The notes under the pieces are model-generated. The model was not told the DNA's origin, ran no database searches, and saw only the letters and a list, made by a program, of their open reading frames with translations. DNA of 64,000 bases from assembly GCF_035953295.1 (NCBI RefSeq), contig NZ_CP108371.1, forward strand, positions 1 to 64,000, read 5' to 3'. A program made the position numbers and the translations under genes. This DNA is from Streptomyces sp. NBC_01335 (lineage in GTDB: Bacteria; Actinomycetota; Actinomycetes; Streptomycetales; Streptomycetaceae). Numbering within the stretch: position 1 is the stretch's first letter; each line of letters begins with the position of its first letter. This document shows, one piece after another, positions 7,561-16,196 of the stretch.

Positions 7561-8330
7561 GACGTGCCACCCTTCACCGCGGACGCGTTGTCGAGCCACG
7601 CGGCGAGCGCGTTCGTGGCGGCCGGGTCGGCCTGGGCGAGGCGCCCGACGAACTCGAGGTCGCCGTCGACCGGGGCGCCGGTGCGGGCGAGGGCGGCGAG
7701 CAGCGCGGCGCGGGCACGCACCGGTGCGGGCAGCAGGCCGACGGCGGCGTCGCGGGCGGCCGGGTCGGCGTAGTGGCCCGTTTCGTCGGCGAGGGCGTGG
7801 GCGAGCCAGGTGTCGACCGCCACGGCGCGGTAGTCGCGGTTCTCGTCCAGGAGTTCGCGGGCGGCTTCGTCTCCGGCCTGGCTCGGCACGCTCCGGTCGA
7901 GTCGGCCGGCTCCACCGAGTCGGGCGAGTTCTTCGGCGCGGTCGGCCACCCGCTGCTGCTCCTGGCGGAGCTGCTGCTCGGCTTCTTCGTGGCGGCGGTC
8001 TTCGGCGAGCTCCTCCTGGACAACGACGTCGGCGTCCGGGTCGTACGGGCCGCCGGTCGCGGCGAGCAGCTGCACGACGCGCTGCCACTCCGCGAGCTCC
8101 GCAGTACGGCGGCCGCCGTCGTTGAAGGCGGCTTCGTCGCGGCGGGCCAGGTGCGCGTCGAGTTCGGCTCCTTTGAGGGCCATCACCGCGTCGCTGTGGG
8201 TCATGCCCCGCGCGCGGCGCCGTACCGAGGACCGGCCGACCTTCGCGTAGTCGATCGGCGTGCGCCGGGCGCCGGCGCCACCGCGGGCCTCGCGGACACG
8301 GCGCGGCCCCCATCCGTCGGACGTGTTCAT
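7557..8330 (-). CDS. Hypothetical coiled-coil protein
   Basis: 257 residues. The first 45 are arginine-rich, residues about 95-140 form a strongly charged coiled coil (EELAEDRRHEEAEQQLRQEQ), and the C-terminal half is an alanine/leucine helical domain. No catalytic motif, membrane segment or signal peptide is seen. It lies upstream of the Mrr-type gene in the same direction and may share its transcript. Confidence 0.7.
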   Translation of the reverse strand: MNTSDGWGPRRVREARGGAGARRTPIDYAKVGRSSVRRRARGMTHSDAVMALKGAELDAHLARRDEAAFNDGGRRTAELAEWQRVVQLLAATGGPYDPDADVVVQEELAEDRRHEEAEQQLRQEQQRVADRAEELARLGGAGRLDRSVPSQAGDEAARELLDENRDYRAVAVDTWLAHALADETGHYADPAARDAAVGLLPAPVRARAALLAALARTGAPVDGDLEFVGRLAQADPAATNALAAWLDNASAVKGGTS

Positions 8331-8431
8331 CAGGACTCGCTTTCAGCTCGGATACGGAAATTAAGGCTCGCCCGGGAATGGGCTTTGGTGAGCCAGCACA
8401 CAGGTCTACCGCACACCTGAATTACGCGCTG

Positions 8432-9025
8432 CTAAAACTCGATGTTCAACCACTCCACGTCCGCGAATTTCACCTCCAGGCCCGCGCGACCGCCGCCGGC
8501 TTGACGGAAATAGGTGTCCGCGATGGCCTCCGCGACCGCGTCGTGCAGATCGCTCTGCGTCGCACCATCCTCCTGTGCGGCCAGGATGGCGGCAGCGTGG
8601 GCGGCGCTGACGGCCACGCTGACGTCCCGGACCCGGCCCTCGCCCGAGGTGCCCTGCGGGCCGAATCCGAAGTACGCCCGGCAGGAGATGACCATCCCGC
8701 CCGAGGACGCCGCGTGCTGCCTGGCCTGTGCTCTGACCTGCGGTTGCCACTCTGCCTCGGTCTCTGCCACCAGAGCGGCCTGGAGACGTTTGTTCGGCTT
8801 GGTGGAGGCGCGCGAGAGGTAGCGCTGCACCGTCTTACGGGAGACGCCCAGACGCTCGGCCAGGGACTTGGTGGAGCCCTTCGCCCGCGTGCGAAGGAAT
8901 TTCATCTGGGCTCGCGCGGATTTCGGTGCGGGCCGGGTGAACAGGGCGCGCTCCGCGCGGGCGAGGCCTTCCTTGAGCTTGGAGCGCGTCCGAGCCGCCT
9001 GCTCTGCCTTCTCTTCCTCAGTCAT
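8432..9025 (-). CDS. Tpg-like terminal protein (orphan copy)
   Basis: 197 residues starting at ATG; a longer frame exists but its extra part is unlike the family. It matches the Streptomyces terminal protein pattern throughout: KSARAQMKFLRTRAKGSTK, the HTH SLAERLGVSRKTVQRYLS, EWQPQVRAQARQHAASSGG, and the ending GLEVKFADVEWLNIEF. Tpg is the protein bound to the 5' ends of linear replicons that primes end patching. Unlike the copy at 13.4 kb it has no tap partner, is diverged in the middle section, and lacks an obvious ribosome binding site. Confidence 0.82.
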   Translation of the reverse strand: MTEEEKAEQAARTRSKLKEGLARAERALFTRPAPKSARAQMKFLRTRAKGSTKSLAERLGVSRKTVQRYLSRASTKPNKRLQAALVAETEAEWQPQVRAQARQHAASSGGMVISCRAYFGFGPQGTSGEGRVRDVSVAVSAAHAAAILAAQEDGATQSDLHDAVAEAIADTYFRQAGGGRAGLEVKFADVEWLNIEF

Positions 9026-9173
9026 GGAGGCAGCCCATCGCGGCGGACCTGTGGACAGAGGCCCGGCGGCGTGAGCCGTACGGCCGGTCTGACCTGACCA
9101 AACTTCAGGACGGACGGACCGCCCCGGCCTTACGGTCACATCAAAACCAGTACCACCTTGCCCAGGAGACGTG

Positions 9174-9596
9174 ATGATCCCAGCGCAACATCCCTACAAA
9201 GCGATCTACACGCAGGAAGTGGACGGCCGAGTGGCCTTCAGCAGCAAGCCCGTCATTGCCTGGGACGACGAGGGCCGAGCGCTCGTCGTTGATGAGCGCA
9301 GCGGTCGACTTGTCCCGGCGAACAACGGCCGCACCTTCACCGGGCTCTCGGAAGGCGAGCACCCTGTTGTCGCCGCCATCCGTGGAGGTGGGTGGGGGGC
9401 TCGGTACGAGAACGAGGACGGCACGTTCACCGTGGATCCGTTGGTGGCCTGGACCGTCCGAAGTGACGGCACTCTCACCCCCGTCGACACCGACGACACC
9501 GGCGTGTGCGATGACCCCAACGCCATGGGCAACTTCGATGGCCTCGTGGCCCCCGGAGCAGAGACGCGGACGGCACAGCAGAGCAGCTCGGCATGA
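9174..9596 (+). CDS. Hypothetical beta-rich protein
   Basis: 140 residues. ATG at 9174 is preferred over the adjacent GTG because GGAG then lies five bases upstream. The protein is hydrophilic, rich in short strands and turns (VIAWDDEGRALVVDERSGRL), acidic towards the end, with no membrane or signal segment. It is transcribed divergently from the tpg-like gene. The family is not recognised. Confidence 0.68.
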   Translation: MIPAQHPYKAIYTQEVDGRVAFSSKPVIAWDDEGRALVVDERSGRLVPANNGRTFTGLSEGEHPVVAAIRGGGWGARYENEDGTFTVDPLVAWTVRSDGTLTPVDTDDTGVCDDPNAMGNFDGLVAPGAETRTAQQSSSA

Positions 9597-9836
9597 CCGG
9601 GCTGTTCTTCATTTCGGCGGCCGCCTCCCACTAGCTAGTACTGCCCCGCAGAAGTCCGGGGAGGGGCAGCCTGCGGTGCCACACCCACCGAGAGCCCTGC
9701 CGACAGCCCGCGCGGCGTCGGCCGTCGGCGGGGCTTTGCCGGTTCCGCTGCTCCCGTACGGCGCGACATACCTACATCCCAGGTCGGAGCGCACTCGCGA
9801 CCTCTGCCCGATTGCTCCTCATCCCCCGAGCGCAGC

Positions 9837-10586
9837 ATGATGGCCGACATGTGGGGCAAGTGGATCGACTGCCGGGTACGGCCCGGCGCACAGGATGCCT
9901 TCGCCGATGGCCAGCGCCGGTGGGCGGCGCTCGTGGACCAGCCGGGTCTGGTCGGGCAGGTGGGTGGCTGGTCCGGTACGGAGGGCCGGGCACTCGTGCT
10001 CAGCCTCTGGGCAGACGAGGAGGCGTACGGCCGTTTCATGCGCGAACGTCACGACGGGATCGCTACTGCGACTGGCCAGCAAGGCAGTTGGACGGCGGTC
10101 CAGGTCGCCGCGGGCCCGGTGGCACAGCCCGTTCCCGGCGCGGCCGGATCACTTCCGGACGCGCTGAAGGATGCCACGTTGCTGCGCGCCGCCGACTGTC
10201 GGCTGCGACCCGGCCGTACCGACCACTTCCTGGAAGTCCAGCGCCGCGTCTGGTCCCCCGGCATGGCAGCGGCCGGCGGCATGCTCGAGGGCGCCGTCAC
10301 CCGCCTCGCCGTAGACCGCTACCTGGTCACCACGCTCTGGACTTCCCCTCAGGCCTACGCGGCCTACACCGCCGACGCGTTCCCCGCGCTGCGCGCCCGC
10401 GCAGACGTCCGAGCCGACGTCGAGTCGCTGACCGGGCATGTCCTGCCGCTGGAGCCTGCTTGGCAGGTCCTGCCCCAGCGAATCCATGCTGGTCCGCGGA
10501 AGGCCGTGGAGGGGTCGGCCCGCAGCGTCAAGAAGGTAGAGGCCGCAGGCGCAGTCCAGGCACTCCTCGGGAGCGCCGACGGGTAG
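9837..10586 (+). CDS. YdbC-like (DUF4937) tandem ferredoxin-fold protein
   Basis: 249 residues carrying two related halves of about 95 residues each: MWGKWIDCRVRPGAQDAF...LVGQVGGW and RAADCRLRPGRTDHFLEVQ...MLEGAVTRL. This is the dimeric alpha/beta-barrel (antibiotic monooxygenase-like) fold described for YdbC proteins; function is not established. The similarity seems to end near LPLEPAWQVLP (residue about 212). The last 18 codons run antisense through a broken leftward gene, so the present C-terminus may be a fusion artefact. Confidence 0.7.
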   Translation: MMADMWGKWIDCRVRPGAQDAFADGQRRWAALVDQPGLVGQVGGWSGTEGRALVLSLWADEEAYGRFMRERHDGIATATGQQGSWTAVQVAAGPVAQPVPGAAGSLPDALKDATLLRAADCRLRPGRTDHFLEVQRRVWSPGMAAAGGMLEGAVTRLAVDRYLVTTLWTSPQAYAAYTADAFPALRARADVRADVESLTGHVLPLEPAWQVLPQRIHAGPRKAVEGSARSVKKVEAAGAVQALLGSADG

Positions 10587-10803
10587 GCCCCTGGGGAGCA
10601 CGTTGTCCTCATAGCCGCCTTGGCTGGCGAGTGTAGAGCGCGAAGCCCCAGGTGTGCGGGACTCCGGCGAAGCGCAGGCGACACAGCGGCAGGCGTTGGC
10701 CGTCCCTCAACTCGCCTTCAATGCAGGAGAATCCGGCTCTGAAGCGGACGTGGACCCGGGCCAGCTGCGGCCAGCACTCGGCGACGCGGGCGTTCAGCCG
10801 ATG
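10525..10803 (-). pseudogene. Frameshifted remnant of a conserved hypothetical gene
   Basis: Leftward reading gives a protein-like stretch (ARVAECWPQLARVHVRFRAG ... CRLRFAGVPHTWGFALYT) that hits a stop near 10610. In the next frame it continues as GYEDNVLPRGLPVGAPEECL and then DCACGLYL. The two parts look like one protein split by a single-frame shift, with no start codon or 5' end. The 3' part overlaps the end of the YdbC-like gene. Confidence 0.55.
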
Positions 10804-10813
10804 GCGCAGCGCC

Positions 10814-10876
10814 GTGACGTACGAGGACTACCAGCAGGCCAAGAAAGCGCTCGCCGAGAAGAAGGCCGCCGGCTGA
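10814..10876 (+). pseudogene. C-terminal fragment of a lost gene
   Basis: GTG opens a 20-codon tail, VTYEDYQQAKKALAEKKAAG, which looks like a genuine protein end and is followed by a terminator hairpin. Nothing upstream in frame resembles a gene. It abuts the leftward remnant, so this point is a deletion or recombination scar. Confidence 0.4.
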
Positions 10877-10898
10877 CCGGCGACGGCATAGGGGAGGG

Positions 10899-10925
10899 GC
10901 CCCGAACCGGCGCGCGGTTCGGGGC
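10899..10925 (+). terminator. Terminator hairpin
   Basis: GCCCCGAACC pairs with GGTTCGGGGC around a seven-base loop, 22 bases past the stop of the fragment ending at 10876. Confidence 0.7.
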
Positions 10926-10999
10926 TCCTGCCTCCAGCGGGATGAGCCAGGCCCAGAAGGAAGTGGTGGTGGACACCGCGTTCGCCGCACACTGAGGCC

Positions 11000-11701
11000 A
11001 TGGTTGAGATGAGCCCGGGGCAAGCGCGCGAGTTCTGGAAGGCGCTGATGGACAACGCCTCTTCACTGATTGCCGATGCCCGCACTCTGCTGTCTGCGAT
11101 GTCCTACGGGCGGGCACGCTCCCTCACCGTCCTGGCGCAGGAGGAGCTCGGAAAGGCGCTCTGGATCAATGACACCTTCCAAGATGACTGGAGCTGCGGA
11201 AGTGAGACCCCACGGGTCGTAGATGCCCTGGCCCAGCATGGGCGGAACCACACGAAGAAGTATCTCGAGGCCATGGTTTTCGGCGACGGGCTCGCTGAGT
11301 TCTGGGGTGACTACAGCAGGTGGGACACGGGGGCCGGCTTCGAGGACTGGCAACAGGCCCACAGGGCGCGAATGGCGGAAGCCGAGGCTGCGGCCAAGGA
11401 AGCCAACGCGGAGAAGCAGCGAGGGTTCTACGTTGACCGCGACGCAAGCGGTGCCGTCAGTTCTCCCACGGGCGTTCCGGCCGGAACAACGGCGGAGGAT
11501 CTGCAGACCGCTGCACAGGTGATCGAGATGCTCCTGATCACCGACCACAGTCGAATGAAGATGTCCACCGCGCCGTACGACGGCACGCACGCTCAGCAGT
11601 TCCGGTTGTTGCCCATCTCCCATCCTGAGGACTGGGCAGCAGCTGCGGACGCGCTCAATCCGAGCGCCGAGGACGACAGCCAGGAGCCCCAGGAACGATG
11701 A
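11000..11701 (+). CDS. AbiV-family abortive-infection-like protein
   Basis: 233 residues; a second ATG at 11009 is an equally good start. The N-terminal half has the AbiV/HEPN pattern: helix LIADARTLLSAMSYGRARS followed by LTVLAQEELGKALWI, then HGRNHTKKYLEAMVFGDGL. AbiV proteins were described as blocking phage translation in lactococci, and related HEPN proteins can be RNases; the canonical RxxxxH of active HEPN RNases is not evident here. The C-terminal part (from 130) is charged and probably a separate helical segment. It stands alone between a scar and a terminator, and a facing XRE regulator follows. Confidence 0.72.
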   Translation: MVEMSPGQAREFWKALMDNASSLIADARTLLSAMSYGRARSLTVLAQEELGKALWINDTFQDDWSCGSETPRVVDALAQHGRNHTKKYLEAMVFGDGLAEFWGDYSRWDTGAGFEDWQQAHRARMAEAEAAAKEANAEKQRGFYVDRDASGAVSSPTGVPAGTTAEDLQTAAQVIEMLLITDHSRMKMSTAPYDGTHAQQFRLLPISHPEDWAAAADALNPSAEDDSQEPQER

Positions 11702-11769
11702 CGTAGCGGGCCTTTTCCGTTCCGTGCCCTGGGGCGGCTGCGTGCCGCGGGCTGCTGCCGCCAACTGCC

Positions 11770-11822
11770 AGGTGAAGATCCCGGTGCCGGACGCTTTGCG
11801 TCCGGCACCGGGATCTTCACCT
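11770..11822. terminator. Strong bidirectional terminator (25-bp arms)
   Basis: Perfect 25-base arms with a TTT loop sit between the AbiV-like gene and the convergent XRE gene; the right arm ends one base before the XRE stop codon, so it serves both directions. Confidence 0.92.
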
Positions 11823-12668
11823 TTATGGAGGTGCGGTTGTGCACCACCGGCACCCGCGTCCCGCCCTGACGGCCGAGAGGCGGAACCGTCCGACCTGATC
11901 GCAGGCCGCACACCGTGCGGTCCACGGTGCTGTGGCGGACCGGGGGAAGGGTTCGATCGGGTGGAGGCCGGCGTTGAGCATGATGGTGTCGGCCAGGGAC
12001 TGCGCCCGGTAGCCGCGCCACCATCCGTGTTTTTCGGTGTCAGAGGTCTTCTTGGCCTCCTCTTTTTCCTTGGTCTTCACTCGGTGGTAAGCCTGGATCC
12101 AGACGGGGAACTGGCGTTCCTTGATCCTGCAGGCGTACAGGTAGGCGCGGAGCTGCTCCACACCGCTGGGTAACTGCTGGCGGTGAGATATGCGGTACGC
12201 GGCGCTCCGGGAAAGGAACGCGAACGGCTTCCGTGCCTCATCCCTCCGCGCAGCTTGGACCCGGCCCTCCAGATCCTGCATGGACGGGCGATTGCTCTCT
12301 TCCCACACCCGGGCGAGCGCCCTGCCGAGTTCGTCGCGCGTGCTCACCATGCCCGGGTGCGGGGCTTGGGTAAGGGAGCGCCGCTGCCGCCCGAAGGGCC
12401 GCGTGGCCTGCTCGAACAGCCGCGTCGCGTCTTTATCGTCGAGGCCGAGCTGGGCGACGTACCCGTCCACGACAGACTTCTGCGGCGCGGCCAATCCGGC
12501 TTCGGCTCGCTGAATGGTCGAGGCCGACGTCCCGATGATGTCGGCTGCCTGACTTTGAGTGATTCCCAGCGCGGCACGGGTGCGGCGCAGAGCACAAGCC
12601 AGCTGACCGACGGCGTTGTCGGTGTCCGGCACCTGCTTGAGGCGCCGGACCTTCCGCACGGTAGTCAA
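11823..12668 (-). CDS. XRE-type regulator with C-terminal zinc ribbon
   Basis: 281 residues from TTG, with no clear ribosome site, so the start is uncertain. The HTH lies at about residues 28-66 (GITQSQAADIIGTSASTIQR). The middle is helical and basic, and the end carries CAACDQ...GCRWC, two CxxC pairs fitting a zinc ribbon. It is a DNA-binding protein of unknown target. It is followed upstream by a small membrane-protein gene in the same direction, seven bases away. Confidence 0.82.
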   Translation of the reverse strand: MTTVRKVRRLKQVPDTDNAVGQLACALRRTRAALGITQSQAADIIGTSASTIQRAEAGLAAPQKSVVDGYVAQLGLDDKDATRLFEQATRPFGRQRRSLTQAPHPGMVSTRDELGRALARVWEESNRPSMQDLEGRVQAARRDEARKPFAFLSRSAAYRISHRQQLPSGVEQLRAYLYACRIKERQFPVWIQAYHRVKTKEKEEAKKTSDTEKHGWWRGYRAQSLADTIMLNAGLHPIEPFPRSATAPWTARCAACDQVGRFRLSAVRAGRGCRWCTTAPP

Positions 12669-12675
12669 GACGCGG

Positions 12676-12915
12676 TCAGCTCGAGGCGGCCCGCAGTTCC
12701 ACCATGGCCGGGCGCAGCAGCGCGTTCAGCTTGGTGGTGGTGCAGGCGCGTACCGCGAGGGCGCCGAAGAGGCTGGCGCTGCCGGTGACGAGGAGGGCGT
12801 TGACCGGCTTCATGCCCGTGAGGATCAGCACGGTGACGAAGAGGACTACGACCGTGATGATGACGGCTTCGGGACCGCTGGGGCGTGCCTTCGGGGGGAC
12901 GGTGGTAGTGAACAT
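12676..12915 (-). CDS. Small two-helix membrane protein
   Basis: 79 residues from ATG. Two hydrophobic helices, VIITVVVLFVTVLILTG (about 18-34) and ALLVTGSASLFGALAV (about 40-55), are joined by a short charged loop; the tail is basic. It lies just ahead of the XRE gene. Function is unknown. Confidence 0.7.
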   Translation of the reverse strand: MFTTTVPPKARPSGPEAVIITVVVLFVTVLILTGMKPVNALLVTGSASLFGALAVRACTTTKLNALLRPAMVELRAASS

Positions 12916-13384
12916 TCTGGGCTCTCTGCTCCTTTGATCGCCTATGCAGGAGGGTGCTCCTGCGTCCAACCAGGTTGTGCCGCTGGGCGGTTGGCTCGCC
13001 GGTCGCGGTAACAGAGATGCTGCCACTCCATGACCTTGCGTCATGACCGATCGAGAGGTTTTACCCATGGGCATCCCACTCGCGAATTCGGTGGTTGGCG
13101 TTGCCGAGTGAGCACCAACGGGAAAATCGTTGGCCAAAGGTGGGACGCGCCGCCTAACAGGAAAGGCGCTGACCAGGCTGACTTCGAGTTCGCTCGCCAG
13201 TGCTGCCGGGTTCCCATGCGGCGATCACGCAGGTGATCATGAAAACACCCAGACGCAAACCAGTTCGGGTTGCCCTCCCTCCCCGCCGCTGAGACGATTT
13301 TGCCAAGCCCCTGCACCGCCGCGATTCCAACCAGGTTGACCAGGGACAACACGCAGGCCCTGGTTGGCTCCGGGCCCGCAGCAA
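12916..13384. other. Intergenic region without supported genes
   Basis: Short frames here lack protein-like composition. AACCAGGTTG occurs twice (about 12968 and 13329), with an inverted CCTGGTTGG next to the second copy. No promoter can be assigned with confidence. Confidence 0.4.
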
Positions 13385-13412
13385 CGAGCCGACAGCACTA
13401 GCTGTCGGCTCG
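13385..13412 (-). terminator. Terminator of the tap-tpg operon
   Basis: CGAGCCGACAGC and its complement with an ACTA loop lie 19 bases beyond the tpg stop. Confidence 0.82.
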
Positions 13413-13430
13413 TCCGCTTTGCCCGCCCGG

Positions 13431-13988
13431 CTACAGCTCGATGTCGAGCCGCTCCACGTCGGTGAACTCCACGCCCAGGCCGTGGGCCCTGCTGTTGTTG
13501 GCGCGGAAGTACATCCGGGCCAGACCGTCGGCGGCGATCTGCCGGAGCTGGTCCTCGTTCTTGCCCTGCTCCCGCGCGCTGAACAGCTTGTCGGCGTACT
13601 CAGGCGGCAGGGCCTGGGTGATGTCCCGGATTCGGGCGTCGTCGGTCGTGCCGCCGGCCGCTTCGAAGCCGAAGCGGGCGCGGGTGGAGACGACGATCCC
13701 GCCCGTGGACGCGGCCTTCTTCCTCGCCTTCGCGCGGATCTGCGGCTGCCACCGCTTCCTCACCTCGCGCTCCAGGCGGCCGCGGAGGTCCTGGCGGGGG
13801 CGCTTGAGCTTGCCCGTCACGTACCGCTCCACGGTGCGCTGGGAGATCCCGAGCGCCTGGGCGGCGGCCTTGGTGCCCTTGAGCTGCTTGACGAGGTACT
13901 TCATCTGCGCCTGGGCGCTCTGCGGGATGCGGCGGGTGAACGCCCCCTCCAGCGCGCGGTCCAGGCTGTCCCCGAGCGAGTCGACCAT
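13431..13988 (-). CDS. tpg: Terminal protein Tpg of a linear replicon
   Basis: 185 residues, the usual family length. Recognisable blocks in order: FTRRIPQSAQAQMKYLVKQL, the HTH AAAQALGISQRTVERYVTG (about 43-61), KRWQPQIRAKARKKAASTGG, TRARFGFEAAGGTTDDARIR, and the terminal GVEFTDVERLDIEL. Tpg becomes covalently joined to the 5' ends of Streptomyces linear chromosomes and plasmids and primes synthesis across the single-stranded gap left by replication. It starts seven bases after the tap stop and should be made from the same transcript as Tap, which recruits it to the telomere. Confidence 0.95.
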   Translation of the reverse strand: MVDSLGDSLDRALEGAFTRRIPQSAQAQMKYLVKQLKGTKAAAQALGISQRTVERYVTGKLKRPRQDLRGRLEREVRKRWQPQIRAKARKKAASTGGIVVSTRARFGFEAAGGTTDDARIRDITQALPPEYADKLFSAREQGKNEDQLRQIAADGLARMYFRANNSRAHGLGVEFTDVERLDIEL

Positions 13989-13994
13989 GACCTG

Positions 13995-16190
13995 CTACTC
14001 CCCTTCTCCGGCGTGCTGGTCGGTCTTGATGAGGTTGGCGAGGTTGAAAACGCCGCCGCGCTCTTCGAATTGGGTTTCCGCCCACAGGACGGTCTGGGTG
14101 CCCTGGTGCTTGACCATGCCGGGCGAGACGCCGAGCCGAAACGTGCCCGGCGCCGGCTTGCCCTCCGGCGTCTGCGGCAGGACGTCCAGCGGCGACGGCC
14201 CGGACGAGGGGTAGACGATCGCGTCGGTGCCGATCGCGACCGGGTACAGGTCGGCGGCGGCCGCCGTCTTCATCAGCTTGCGGTGCAGGCCCACCCGCTG
14301 AGCGGCGAGCACGGCGGCCCGGATGTCGGGGCGCCACGTCACCCGGTCCAGCGCCGGGTACGGCTCGTAGTACGGCACCTGCCCCCGGGAGCGCTGGCGC
14401 AGCTTGCCGATCGCACCCTTCGCGGTGGCCTTGATCGCGGTCTCCAGCAGCGCCATCGTCGGGTCGACCTGTTTGCGCCGGGCCATCGCCTCGAGGAACT
14501 CCTGGCCTTGGAGGTCGGTGGTGACGCCCATGTCGGCCATCGTGTCGACGTAGGCGTCGCGCAGCCGCTTGTACCAGGCGTCGAGGTAGCGGCCGGTCTG
14601 GGTGCGGACGTACGCCTCGATCGGCGCGACGTCGAAGCCGAGCTCCACGGCGTACTGCACGGTGGGCGTGGCGTACCAGGCCGGGCCCTCAGGGCGGTTG
14701 CCCTGCGGCGTGAACGGGCTCGGCAGCCGGGAGCCGTCGACGGTGCGGCCGTTGACCCGAGCGCGGGACAGGTCGACGTGGCTGAGGTCGACCAGCCACG
14801 AGCCGGGGAGCGCCGGATCGAACGTCGGGTTGTTCTCCAGGTGGGTCGGCCCGTTCAGCCCGACGGTGAGGCTGTTGGCGGCGGCGGCGAACGACATGTT
14901 GATGTCGACGCAGACCAGGTACCGCTGGTTGTACTCCTCGTCGGTCAGCGGCCGGCACCAGTCGTACGGTTCCTCCATCAGCATCTCTGCCGGGGTGCGC
15001 AGGTGGTGGCGGGCGAACCCGGCGTTCTTCAGGATCGGGTGTTCGTCGGGGACTTCGCACGGGACGACGTCGTACTTGGCGGTGATCGCGTCGTCGTTGA
15101 AGGCCCGCTCGAACGCGCCGGTGGCCGGGTTCTTCTCCGCGCGGGTCGGCGGGCGCAGCGCGGTCATCAGTTCCAGGCCGGTCGTCGCGGTGGAGCCGCG
15201 CGGCGTGATGACCCGGGCCGCGTAGAGGCCGAGGTACTGGACGAGTTCGGCCGGGTGCATCGTCGGCAGCTGCGGGTCGTCCTTCTTGTCCCACTCCCTT
15301 GGGTCCAGGGCGTTCCAGGGCAGGATGCACAGCTGGACGCAGCGGCGCTTCGAGCCTTCGGGGTCGCGGTAGAGGCGGGCCCACGGGCCGAGGCCGCGCT
15401 GGCTCATCTGGAGTCCGGCCTTCTCGATCTGCTTGACCACCTTGTGGCCGGACGGGAGGCGGCTCGCGTGCCGTTCCTCCTCCGACAGGGCGACCGGCAG
15501 GCCGTAGCGCTCCAGTGCGGCCGCGGTGAGGACGAGGATCGGGTCGGCGTCGCGGCCGTTGCGGTGGAGCCGGGCCTGCCCGAGCCGGGCCTCGGTCAGG
15601 GTCCAGTCGACCAGTGCCGGGATCGTCTTGGCGGGCACGTCCAGGACCAGGCCGCCGACGCAGTACGCCGACACCTGCCCGTCCGGGTCGGCGTCGATGA
15701 CCGCGAGCGGGCCGTTCACGAAGCGCGGGTCGTTGGCGCCTGCCGGCGCCGCGGTCTTCTTCGCCAACGCCTTCTTCGCACCCGGGCGCCGCGACGACAC
15801 AGCGGCCTTCGCGGCGGGCTCCCGCCGTGCGGCAGCAACCGGCGCTGCGGCTGCCGGGGCGGGAACGGGCGCGGGGCCGGTGAACGCCGCCGGGACTACC
15901 GGCGCCGGGGCCGCGGCGGGCGCGTCGGCGGCCGGGGCGGGGAATCGGGCCGCGAGGCCCTCCAGGAGCCGGGCGTACGCGGCGCGCTTCGGCGGCCGCG
16001 GCTCCGTCCTGCCGGTCTCCCAGTTCCCCACCGCCTCCCGGCGGGCGTTCAGCGCCGTGGCGATCTGTGCCTGACTCAGGCCCGCCGCCTCCCGCAGACG
16101 CTTGCGCTCCGCAGGGTCCGGCAGGTCGTCCTGCGCGACTTGCTCCAGCAGCGCATCGACGGCGCTGAACAGCTGTTCCTCAGTGGACAC
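13995..16190 (-). CDS. tap: Telomere-associated protein Tap
   Basis: 731 residues. The GTG at 16190 is chosen because GGAGG lies eight bases upstream; a GTG three codons earlier overlaps that site. An XRE-like HTH sits at about residues 30-63 (LREAAGLSQAQIATALNARR). Next comes an alanine/proline linker with basic patches (to about 200), then the long conserved Tap body (e.g. CVGGLVLDVPAKTIPALVDW, VCVDINMSFAAAANSL, YPSSGPSPLDVLPQTPEGKP). Tap binds the folded 3' telomere overhang and brings in Tpg. Immediately upstream lie short direct repeats that may be an autoregulatory site. Confidence 0.93.
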   Translation of the reverse strand: MSTEEQLFSAVDALLEQVAQDDLPDPAERKRLREAAGLSQAQIATALNARREAVGNWETGRTEPRPPKRAAYARLLEGLAARFPAPAADAPAAAPAPVVPAAFTGPAPVPAPAAAAPVAAARREPAAKAAVSSRRPGAKKALAKKTAAPAGANDPRFVNGPLAVIDADPDGQVSAYCVGGLVLDVPAKTIPALVDWTLTEARLGQARLHRNGRDADPILVLTAAALERYGLPVALSEEERHASRLPSGHKVVKQIEKAGLQMSQRGLGPWARLYRDPEGSKRRCVQLCILPWNALDPREWDKKDDPQLPTMHPAELVQYLGLYAARVITPRGSTATTGLELMTALRPPTRAEKNPATGAFERAFNDDAITAKYDVVPCEVPDEHPILKNAGFARHHLRTPAEMLMEEPYDWCRPLTDEEYNQRYLVCVDINMSFAAAANSLTVGLNGPTHLENNPTFDPALPGSWLVDLSHVDLSRARVNGRTVDGSRLPSPFTPQGNRPEGPAWYATPTVQYAVELGFDVAPIEAYVRTQTGRYLDAWYKRLRDAYVDTMADMGVTTDLQGQEFLEAMARRKQVDPTMALLETAIKATAKGAIGKLRQRSRGQVPYYEPYPALDRVTWRPDIRAAVLAAQRVGLHRKLMKTAAAADLYPVAIGTDAIVYPSSGPSPLDVLPQTPEGKPAPGTFRLGVSPGMVKHQGTQTVLWAETQFEERGGVFNLANLIKTDQHAGEGE

Positions 16191-16196
16191 AGAGGT

